A DNA stretch of 64,000 nt from Parapristionchus giblindavisi (Eukaryota > Nematoda > Chromadorea > Rhabditida > Diplogasteridae), in contig CALSFV010000029.1 of assembly GCA_943737045.1 (NCBI GenBank), positions 930,001 to 994,000 of the forward strand, in the 5' to 3' direction. Under the pieces are notes generated by a model. The model was given only the letters and a program-made list of their open reading frames with translations. It had not been told where the DNA came from and made no database searches. Positions within the stretch are counted from its first letter, which is position 1; every line of letters starts with the position of its first letter. This document shows, piece by piece, positions 50,019 to 58,949 of the stretch. A program made the translations under genes and the position numbers.

Positions 50019-50564
50019 ATGCTTGATCGAGCTTCCCTCATCATTCTGATTATCCTTGCCCTAGTCTCGGCTCATCAGCATAAACATCATAGTGATGACA
50101 TCAGACAAGCCGCGCTCTCGTGCCGCAAGACATACTAATGAGGTACCATACTTACAGTACCTAAGGATTACGATACTGTTGAGTTACAGTATCCAAAGAT
50201 TGCGGTACTTACTAAATACAGTATCCGAGGATCACTGTGCTCTAGAGCTAAAGTATCCGAAAATTACGGTGCTCAAGAGTTACAGTATCCAAATATTGGG
50301 GTGTTCAAGAGTTACAGTATTCATGGGTTACTTTGCTCATGAGGAATTACAGTAACCAAGGGTTACAGTACTGAAGGGTATCCAATGATAACGGTGCTCT
50401 AGAGTTATGGTGTCCAACGATTACGGTATGTCATGATATACGGTATGATATTTTTCAGGATGATGCAGACCAGATGGACACTTTCCTGAAGTGGACGGAG
50501 AATCTGAATGATTGTACGATAACCCCGGGAGGAGGAAAGATGGTGGCAAGGATTGAGAAGATTT
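50019..50564 (+). CDS. Candidate small secreted protein gene, uncertain structure
   Basis: An ATG at 50019 opens a clear signal peptide (MLDRASLIILIILALVSA) followed by a histidine-rich start (HQHKHH). CCAG precedes it by about ten bases and could be a trans-splice acceptor. A second exon-like block follows AG at about 50458 or 50465 and reads QMDTFLKWTENLNDCTI..., ending at a possible donor near 50565. Joining exon 1 at the GT at 50092 to the AG before ACCAG (50465) keeps frame; joining to the earlier AG gives a stop. The intron would consist of a degenerate minisatellite. Unrecognised; the model could be wrong or the gene broken. Confidence 0.35.
50130..50440 (+). repeat. Degenerate minisatellite, period about 30 bp
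   Basis: Nine or so variants of GAGTTACAGTATCCAAAGAT followed by TACGGTGCTCAA. Period varies 28-34 bp. It lies in the supposed intron of the small secreted-protein candidate. Confidence 0.7.
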
Positions 50565-50998
50565 GGTACGGTAGATCTTTCAATGGTTCAGACACAAAAA
50601 TGAAATAATTAGTAGCGTATTATTATATGTAATTAGTATAATTATATATAATTAGTAGTGAAATAATTAGCATTAGTAGTACTTAGTAGTAGTGTAGAAT
50701 CTTCATGCAGTATTTGGAATAACGGTCAAGGATATAAAACTGATTATTTTTTTCGGAAATTATTGAAAAATAAGAGGTTTTCCCGTTCTGTGAGATTGTC
50801 TCTCAGCATTTTCTTCGAGGTAAACCCTCCTACATCATTGACTTTATCTAGCACTAACTACACTCTCATTATGCAAATAATCCCTAAAAAACACCACCAC
50901 TCTTGCTGTTAAACACAGAGCAGATGACGTGCGGCGGTGTTGCATTTATAAATATTAAAACACTAAATTAAAACACTATTACTCCTTCAGCTGTAGTT

Positions 50999-51137
50999 TC
51001 ATTTAACACTTTTTCTCTTTGTACCGGGTGCTTCAACAAGTTCTGTAGGCTCTTTTATCCGAAAATAGGCTCTTTCATCGGCAGATGTCCTACTCCCAAT
51101 GGCTAACAACCATATCCCAGCACACCACAGTGTGAAC
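50999..51137 (-). CDS. Possible terminal exon of an unidentified gene
   Basis: Minus-strand block after a TATCAG acceptor at 51138. It reads a hydrophobic start (FTLWCAGIWLLAIGS), then a charged tail ending KRKSVK and TGA at 50999-51001. No convincing upstream exon was found in 51200-52000, so this may be spurious. It is listed only because the acceptor, composition and stop are coherent. Confidence 0.22.
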
Positions 51138-51723
51138 CTGATAAATATCGAGTTATTGATTGATAGGCAGGCGGCTAAAGAATTTTGATGTACACAAAAA
51201 AAAACCTTATCATAATTTTTTGAGTGCACATAATTTTCTGTAGTCGTCTGTGCTGACTAGGAAGTGTTTGCACTATTTGATCACACATCAAAGAACAAGC
51301 AACTAGAATGAAATATCACATATATCCCGTGATTACTTCTTTAACCTTCCTATTCCTCTTTTAATTTCCCCTTTCTACCATTACATATATAATATATGTG
51401 ATAAATGCAAAGTTATGAGAAATAGTAAACGAGGAAACGAGGGATGTGGTCTGGCCAAATGCGATTTGTTCTTTTCTTCTTCTTAGGTATAGCGCATAGA
51501 CTGATTAGAATCATCGATTATTTTTCTAGTAATCGCTTTTTTTCTAGTCATTCATGCACTTAATATTTATTCTTGCTTTTGATGGCCTTCGATTATTATT
51601 AATATACAATATATATTTTTGAATTTTATCCACACATGCATACCATACGGATAAATCTATTAATATTATTAATTTAAATATTATTGACATTTATCTTTTT
51701 TTTGCACATTTTTCTAACTAACT

Positions 51724-51827
51724 ATATTCGGCATTGAGGTCGTTAATGTATTCAGTTTGCTTGTCCCTGGAGGAATCTGTGCAGGGACAAGCAAACTGAA
51801 TACATTAACGACCTCAATGCCGAATAT
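51724..51827. repeat. Perfect 46-bp inverted repeat with 12-base loop
   Basis: 51724-51769 and 51782-51827 are exact inverted complements (ATATTCGGCATTGAGGTCGT...). No mismatch in 46 pairs. Flanks show no terminal repeats or clear target duplication. A second small palindrome (GGTTACTGTAGC/GCTACCGTAACC) follows at 51861-51898. Confidence 0.9.
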
Positions 51828-52054
51828 TTTGGAAGGTGAGCGGCAATTATCGATTCCTTAGGTTACTGTAGCCATCAATCAATAGCTACCGTAACCTAGG
51901 GCACCTAGACTTTCCGTGTGGGATCAATGAAATGAAAAATTGTAAATGCAGATTGATGATCTTGACCGGCTACAGCACCGACTTCATGGGCTGGCATGGA
52001 TAAGTGGACTAGAGGAGAATAATATTAACAATATTAATATTAATAATAATTTTA

Positions 52055-53314
52055 TTAGGTTGGTTAGAAAGTCCGGTACATTTTTGGTCAAACTTGTTTA
52101 TCGTGCATCTCAATAATAGACAAGCGAATGATCATCGATATTGGCCATCAACAGCGATGACCTTCGTCGATCTCCCCTGCAGGGCCAGGGCCCCACTTGC
52201 CTACCACTCCGAGGACTTAGAGCCAAAGTAGTGGTCGTTGCCGCGATTGAGTTCGGTCTCATTCTGGAAGTCGTGCTCATCGAGATGGCGTTGAAGGTCG
52301 GAGAATAGGTGGTAATCATAAGGAGCCAGGTACATGCTGTAGGGTGGGTGGGGTAGGAAGGACCATCCATACAACGATAGCTCGTTCTTGCTCTTTTTCG
52401 CGGTGTCTGATCTGGCGATGTCATGCAGAAATGATATTTGTGCTGTACGTCCCCAGGCGGAATCGAAATGGAATTTCAGGCTACGTAGTTGATGAATGTA
52501 TACATCGGCGTCGATGGTGCTACCAGGCTTGAGCAGCTCCCAATACTCAATGCCACGGACAGACCACCACAACCACACCTCTTTTTTGCCATAAATTTCT
52601 GCATGAAGGACGGGGTCTGGGGTTGCGTCGGAACTGAGCTACCCGCCCTTGGGTTCAACGTTAGAATACATCACCCACTTCTCATCGCCAGTCATGATTC
52701 GATCGAGTCATTTGAACCGGCGATGGGAGGTGAGGAGTTTAAACAACGTGTCGACCCTCCTCTGACGGTCGAAATCGGTCAGGGTATGGAGTAGCCTTCT
52801 TCTAAACTTTTTAGTCTTCCCAACTTATTCCAGTTCGAAGACAATAGTAGCATGGGAGGCCCCAAGTACCTGCTCCACATCGCGGGTGGTCTGGTATGGG
52901 CTCTTCTCCAACGTTCTCCGGAAAAGGTCCACATACAGATAAAGGGGACGACCCGAACTCGGCTGGTCTTCGAGGTCGCACTCCTTCTTATTGAACAATT
53001 GGTACCATTTGCTCAGCATGTGATGGATGATGGTCTTCTCACCGTACGCGGTGTTGATTTGGTTTTCCCCACCCTTCTCTTTTAGCATTGAGAATTACGA
53101 GAATATGAGGTCATGACCAAAGTGAAAAACTGACGGAAGTAAAACAACCGCCATTGCTCGAGAACAATGCTGTTGTCTTGTGGGCCTAGTGAAAAAGAAT
53201 AAGAGATGTTCACACTCTCTAACCCACCTAAGGGGAATTAGATCAGATGCTTACACGAACAGCGACATCGCAGCAAAAACAAAAAAAATGTACCGGACTT
53301 TCTAACCAACCTGA
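52055..53314 (-). mobile_element. mariner element, 1.26 kb, inactive
   Basis: TIRs TTAGGTTGGTTAGAAAGTCC and its complement (GGACTTTCTAACCAACCTGA) with TA on both sides (52053-52054, 53315-53316). The length is usual for mariner. It is inserted in an ATT-rich simple repeat. The transposase on the minus strand is broken by frameshifts. Confidence 0.9.
52201..53088 (-). pseudogene. mariner transposase pseudogene
   Basis: The N-terminal helix-turn-helix part is read at 52825-53088 (KWYQLFNKKECDLEDQPSSG). A central block with TGDEKWVMYSNVEPKG (first catalytic D) is in another frame near 52640-52700. The C-terminal part at 52201-52578 has MWLWWSVRGI, HDIAR (second D) and PPYSMYLAPYDYHLF, where the usual PDL is changed to MYL, so the third catalytic aspartate is lost. 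Frameshifts separate the blocks. Confidence 0.85.
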
Positions 53315-53316
53315 TA

Positions 53317-53425
53317 ATATTAATAATAATATTAATAATAATAATATTATTATTATTTATATTAATATTATTGTAATTATTAATATTAATAATATTAATA
53401 TTAATAATAATTTATTATTATGATT
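53317..53425. repeat. ATT/AAT-rich tract beside the mariner
   Basis: Interrupted AATATT and AAT repeats; the left part lies at 52020-52054. The mariner inserted inside this tract. Confidence 0.85.
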
Positions 53426-53848
53426 ATTATGACACCTCCTTAATACCGTAGAAGATAACCATATGCACAACACTACCTCATTAGCGTGTGTGATATACTA
53501 TAGTAATACCTCATATAACTTAGTTACTATCGATTTGTATGTGCCGATCTATGAACCGATAAATTATGTTGCAATCGTTATTGAAAGAATTCAAAACGTT
53601 CAATTCCTGTGGAAGTGTCGAGTCTGTACTCAATCAATACTTTGAGTTGCGCTTAGCTCGGTTCCACAGGGACGGGATCCATAAATTACAGGAATATTGG
53701 GCATAAGTTGTCAATGAAGATGGCAAGTATATTTGATCACGTGATATTGTTTCTTCGAAAAGTAAAGTTTTGAAAAAGAGGACAAAGTGTTTCGCGCAAA
53801 CCTAATAGTTTGTTCATTGTAAAAACATGAAAATTCACTGATATTCAG

Positions 53849-54280
53849 AGAAAGTTAAAGAGGCTGACACCTTTGTCAACGGTCTCTGCAGCGCTCTACG
53901 CTCTCTCGTTGTTAGAGAACAGATAAATAGTGTGCGCAATGAAGAGACCGTTGAGAGAGGTCACGCTTCCTTTAAAGGAGATTCTGCCTGACGCGGATTC
54001 TCTCAAGATTATGCAGAACAACGACGAAGCTGTTCAGTTTATCTTGGGGACTATCATAATCACACACATACGTAGGAAAAAATTTGTCGACTTTTCATTC
54101 AATAAAATTAGTAATGTAATTAGATGTACTGTTATTGGTTTTACTTGCACGTTAAAAATAAATTATAAAAGCAATAGATTAGTTAATAATGTGCCTTATG
54201 GTATTTCGGCCGCTACGTCTAATCAATATTTCATTGTCAGTCAAATGACGCAATATAACTTATGATTCATAGTGCGCTTT
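53849..54280 (+). pseudogene. Relic of exons 6-7 of the Cys-rich family, split by a MITE
   Basis: The stretch around 53830-53854 matches the acceptor region of gene 4 exon 6 (ATTCACTGATATTCAG). It is interrupted by a 121-bp MITE (53855-53975), and resumes at 53976-54071 with a reading similar to exon 6 (LPDADSLKIMQNNDEAV...), ending at a GTAGGA donor as in gene 4. At 54221-54280 the exon 7 acceptor and its first 40 bases are recognisable (TCAAATGACGCAATATAACT), then homology stops. No other exons are present nearby, so this is a dead fragment. Confidence 0.7.
53855..53975. mobile_element. Palindromic MITE B in the exon 6 relic
   Basis: 121-bp family member splitting a coding relic (see 53849-54280). 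Confidence 0.75.
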
Positions 54281-54364
54281 AGCTAGATTACTGTAGTTCG
54301 GATTACGGTTTTCAGACAGATCTCAATGTTGATATAATGGTAATTAATATTTGATCTCGAGCCA

Positions 54365-54600
54365 TCATGATTTTTCGACTTGGCTATTTTCAACCATGAA
54401 CTCCGGGTCATGGGCGGGCTGGAAAAAAATCAGTTCGCGATTCCTGTCGGTTACGGTTGCACACTACCGTACACTTCTACTGAAAAAAATGGCACAACTT
54501 TTGGTCGCCTAAGACTATCTCCCAACCCTTTTATGATTCGTTGCCGAAATCGACGTTGCCGAATTGCCACCCCCCCCCCCTTTCGGGCGCCTTGATGGGG
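54365..54600 (+). repeat. Solo arm of the 7148-type foldback element
   Basis: GATTTTTCGACTTGGC...ATTCCTGTCGGTTACGGTTGC...CCGTTGCCGAA-like sequence matches the right arm of 7148-7840 with many changes, followed by a C10 tract and GGGCGCC. Confidence 0.55.
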
Positions 54601-55762
54601 CGGAGGCGGTGAAACGAAAAACCCAGAAGAGTTGGAATGGCGGTGCGCGCCATATGCATACCACTACACTGCGTCTCTACTTGGATTACTTGGGTAATAA
54701 AAAATAGTTTAAGATTATCATCATCATGATATAACGTTGATTATAATGTAACTGGTGAGCGGTTGCGGGGGGCTCTGGTTCATGATTTTCTTCGAAGTGA
54801 AAATGGGTCTGGTGCGTCAGCGCTCGAGTGCTGGAAGGGGAGCCGATCTGCGATCGAATCGTTTCCACGAAGGAGCAGTAAAGGAGTAGATCTCTTTGGG
54901 AATACAGTTGGAGCTGACTTGCTAATATTACAGGGTGCGCAATAATTACCCGGATTTAATTACCCTGATTTCACCATTGTGATTCCCCATGTATATGCGC
55001 AAACCCTTGTAGTATCATAACGAGTCAAGGTTTTTTTTGGGAATACAGTTGGAGCTAACTTGCTAATAGAAACCAATAAAATTCACCAAAATTCTCGTCC
55101 AACCGAACTCTTGATAAAAGTGTTATAACTTTAAATTTAAATCATTTCAAGAACCCTTAACACGGGTCTCCTGTAAAAAATGTAGGAAAATGAGACCTTT
55201 TCCCGACAGTTTTTAAACTTTTCTCACCGATTTGGATGAGATTTATATGATTGACCATAGTGAGGTAAAGGAGAAGGCATAGGCACTTGATTTCGCCAAA
55301 TTTGCATTTTTATCGATTTTTTGATCTTCCACTTCTGGCAGCCATATCTCACTCAATTTTTGACCTACAACAAAAAATTTTTTTCCAATCGATTCGAAAT
55401 GAACTAATCTAGATGATACTCAAGAAAGGATACGTACAAAAATGCGATCTTCTACCTGTTTTCTTCAAAAAATGATTTTTTGAGTACAAAATGCTAATTT
55501 TCTCAAAACATTTCCACAAAGGATACGATTTTTATTCGCGAGTCTGATTCCCCATCCTCGAATTGAGGTACGTACATATTTCTTCAGTCATAACTCACGA
55601 CAAGCCATATCGATCCTCAGAGAGAGCCTGACTTAGCGTTATTTTCATTCAAAAATACATTTCTTATCTCACCTCTCCTCATTTTCATGCAAATTCTCAA
55701 GCATAGTATACCAATCGAAAGCTCTCGACGAGCTCTACAAAAATGACTTAGTAGTACAAGTC

Positions 55763-56918
55763 ATGAAATTTTACCGTATTCAAGATATTCAAGAAAATCC
55801 GTTTTTTCACTGGCAATTGTTGTGCAATGTAATCGATTCACAACGAAACATTGCTCTTTGCGTTCTCCAATCCTGCCCTGTCATGAGACTGACACCCTCT
55901 TCCCCTCTCTTCGCATGCAGTCGATGCTCTTCCAGCTTTATTCGACACTCGAATCTCCTCCAGCACATGACAAGGGACAACACACTATCAGACAGGAGAA
56001 GATCTCAGTACGATTTCGCCCTCGGTCTCTACAAGCGAATGCTCGACGAAGTGCAGCAAGGAGTCGTTGAGTCTTTGAAGGAGTACCAGCAGGCTGCTGA
56101 TCATCCCAAGCCGATTGGATGGGCACTAAGGACTACGAAGAAGGGAGGGAAGTACAACCAGAAGGCGAAGGATCTGGTCACTGCACTTTTCAACGAGTAC
56201 TACAATGATGGCAAGAAGCTGCGTGCGCTCCGCAATTTTAGGGAGGCCAATAATTTGGTCGAAGTGGGGTCAATAATTTGGTGGACCGTAAAAGTAGATC
56301 CTAAAATTTGGCTACCAGACAAGCCCCACTTTTAAAGTTGAGTCAATAATTTGGTGGTTGAGCCAATAATTTGGTTCGAAGTGGGGTTGTTATTTTAGTC
56401 CAAAATTTTAGCCAAATTTTGGCCAAAATTTTAGCCAAACTTTGGCTAAAATTTTAGCTAAACCAAATTATTGACTCAACTTTAAAAGTGGGGCTTGTCT
56501 GGTAGCCAAATTTTAGGCACCCAAAATTGTTCGACCAATTTATTGGCCCCCCTAAAATTGCAGAGCGGAGGAGGTCGAGAAAAGAATGAAAGAAAAAGTG
56601 GACATCCTTCCCGCTAAGAGAATGACCCACGAACAAATCAAGAACCTCATCAGAACTCTCGTCGCAGCGAAGAAGAAACAACTCGAGAGTGAGGGAGTGA
56701 GGAGCAAAAGAAGAAGATCACTTCTGAATGATATGCTCATGGATTTGGAGGACGAAGAGATTCAGATCGAGGAGGATGTCGATGTGGAAGAGGATGATAG
56801 AGAGATCACTGCTGAGGCTATCTATGATTTCGTTCACACCGATCTCAATGAGTATTTCAATGATCCGGATAGTTTTTTCGATCATTCCGATTCCGATATC
56901 GGAAATATCGATGAATAG
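55763..56918 (+). CDS. Zinc-finger-like reading frame inside a TTAA element, split by a nested insertion
   Basis: Frame 55763-56233 continues in the same frame from 56562 to the stop at 56916-56918 once the nested 326-bp element (56234-56559) and one copy of its GC target duplication are left out. Together this is about 275 codons. A C2H2-like motif (CSRCSSSF..HSNLLQH, final histidine not obvious) is followed by a GWALRTTKKGGKY segment, then a helix-rich part (MTHEQIKNLIRTLVAAKK) and an acidic tail. The order finger, GWAL..R, EQIK..I..L recalls a dispersed invertebrate zinc-finger family, from memory and not searched. The first 37 codons lie in the terminal repeat, so the true start may be a spliced exon after the CAG at 55920. 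The frame is currently broken by the insertion. It may be the element's own gene or a captured host gene. Confidence 0.55.
56234..56559. mobile_element. Nested inverted-repeat MITE inside the zinc-finger frame
   Basis: Ends AATTTTAGGGAGGCCAATAA and CCCCCTAAAATT are inverted copies. The interior is largely palindromic, built from AATTTGG/CCAAATT and GCCCCACTT motifs. GC at 56232-56233 and 56560-56561 is a likely 2-bp target duplication. Removing the element with one GC restores an open frame through the junction, which supports these borders. Confidence 0.7.
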
Positions 56919-57737
56919 TTTCGTATTTCAGAAAGTTTATTTTTCAATGATGAATATCTCAGATAAACCTTTTTGCAATTTTATTTATTGTTCCTTCCTT
57001 TAACATTATTAACAAATAATTTAAAGAAAAACACACATTGGAAAACGCAAAGAACAATGTTTCGTTGTGAATCGATTACATTGCACAACAATTGCCAGTG
57101 AAAAAAACGGATTTTCTTGAATATCTTGAATACGGTAAAATTTCATGACTTGTACTACTAAGTCATTTTTGTAGAGCTCGTCGTGAGCTTTCGATTGGTA
57201 TACTATGCTTGAGAATTTGCATGAAAATGAGGAGAGGTGAGATAAGAAATGTATTTTTGAATGAAAATAACGCTAAGTCCGGCTCTCTCTGAGGATCGAT
57301 ATGGCTTGTCGTGAGTTATGACTGAAGAAATATGTACGTACCTCAATTCGAGGATGGGGAATCAGACTCGCGAATAAAAATCGTATCCTTTGTGGAAATG
57401 TTTTGAGAAAATTAGCATTTTGTACTCAAAAAATCATTTTTTGAAGAAAACAGGTAGAAGATCGTATTTTTGTACGTATCCTTTCTTGAGTATCATCTAG
57501 ATTAGTTCATTTCGAATCGATTGGAAAAAAACTTTTGTTGTAGGTCAAAAATTGAGTGAGATATGGCTGCCAGAAGTGGAAGATCAAAAAATCGATAAAA
57601 ATGCAAATTTGGCGAAATCAAGTGCCTATGCCTTCTCCTTTACCTCACTATGGTCAATCATATAAATCTCATCCAAATCGGTGAGAAAAGTTTAAAAACT
57701 GTCGGTTGGCTTCTTTCATTCTTACAGGAGATCCGTG

Positions 57738-58466
57738 TTAAATCATTGTTTAATCTCACCTCATTTCATAATTTTATTGATTTTCACTTTCACCTCTCTG
57801 TTTATCGTTAAAGATAAATATATTATTATCATTTCGACACATATTAGTCTAACCACATTCATAATCATCTATTATTTGAATAAATTTTTTAATTCATTCA
57901 TCGAAAATTACAAACTATTCATTCTTCATTTCATTTCATCCGTTTTTTTCATCACGGAGTGGTCTCTCCTCTCATTCTCCAAGGTCAGTAATAGGAAATT
58001 GAATGCTTGTCTGAAGCGGTCCACTATTTGATCTTTGATCTTTTTGTGTTAAAATTTTCCTGACTCTTTGACCGTATGATTAAACTAAACAACATGGTGC
58101 TTGATAACATCGCGACCATCGTATGATAGAGGAGATATCGGGATTCATGAATTGGGGAAATATTTAGCCACATCACACCTTAAAACCAACACGGGTGAAA
58201 TCGACTCACGTCATAAGATCTCGCTAACACTGAATCGAAAAAGAACGTGATATTTGTGTTCTAAAGAATAGTGCTAATTATCCCTTATGTGTATTCTGTA
58301 AGCTTTTTGTCTCTGTGATGTGCTCCGGTCCGAAGTATAACAATTAAATTACCATTATTGTAAATGGATAGCACTGCTCATTCGTTTTGCATGTGTCTTT
58401 TCTATATCCAAACTACTCTCTGACTGTCTTAACAAATCCCACACGAAAGAATCGCCCCGTTCTTTA
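57738..58466. other. AT-rich spacer
   Basis: Contains an AT-rich open stretch at 57735-58031 whose hydrophobic reading looks compositional. Nothing else recognised up to MITE B. Confidence 0.5.
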
Positions 58467-58587
58467 TTAAAGGGGCTGACACCTTTGTCAACGGTCTCTT
58501 CAACGCTTTACGCTCTCTCGTTGTTATAGAACAGATAAATAGTGCGCGCAATGAAGAGGCCATTGAGTGAGGGCACTCTCCCTTTAA
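58467..58587. mobile_element. Palindromic MITE B upstream of gene 4
   Basis: 121-bp family member ending about 150 bp before the gene 4 start codon. Confidence 0.75.
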
Positions 58588-58599
58588 TTCCCCGTTCAG

Positions 58600-58739
58600 A
58601 TCCCATATATCAGAGATATAGAGAGCATACATCAGACCAGATATATCAGGGCAGAGTTCAGATATCAGAGCTCTCATCCTTTGACCTCTAGATAAATATG
58701 TTGAAATCGTTAAAAAAATTTTTAAAAAAACTGTTCAGC
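58600..58739 (+). promoter_or_regulatory. Upstream region of gene 4 with repeated ATATCAGA words
   Basis: ATATATCAGAGATATAGAG, CCAGATATATCAGGGCAG and CAGATATCAGAG occur within 100 bp just before the start codon. They could be promoter elements or a degenerate tandem repeat; nothing decides. Confidence 0.3.
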
Positions 58740-58892
58740 ATGCGTACTTTCATCTCTCTGATCTTCATTCTCGTTATGTTGCCAACACTTGATGCGAATA
58801 TCAATTGGGCCGACTGTCTCTCTTCAATGGTTCGTATTACCTATATTATTATGAAAATAATATTAGCGCCTCCTCCGATGCGTTTATATATA

Positions 58893-58949
<57 letters not shown>

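Larger units (their letters stand above)
55161..57737 (+). mobile_element. TTAA-flanked DNA element with about 0.7-kb terminal inverted repeats
   Basis: TTAA at 55157-55160 and 57738-57741 flanks termini CACGGGTCTCCTGTAA and its diverged reverse complement. Arms of about 55161-55873 and 57036-57737 are inverted copies of each other with few differences except near the ends. Between them lies the zinc-finger-like frame. TTAA duplication is typical of piggyBac and Kolobok superfamilies, but I recognise no transposase, so superfamily assignment is open. It could be a composite that captured a gene. Confidence 0.75.

Noticed and set aside
57735..58031. 98-residue hydrophobic open frame
   Set aside because: Very AT-rich F/I/L/S composition with no motif, paralogue or splice context.
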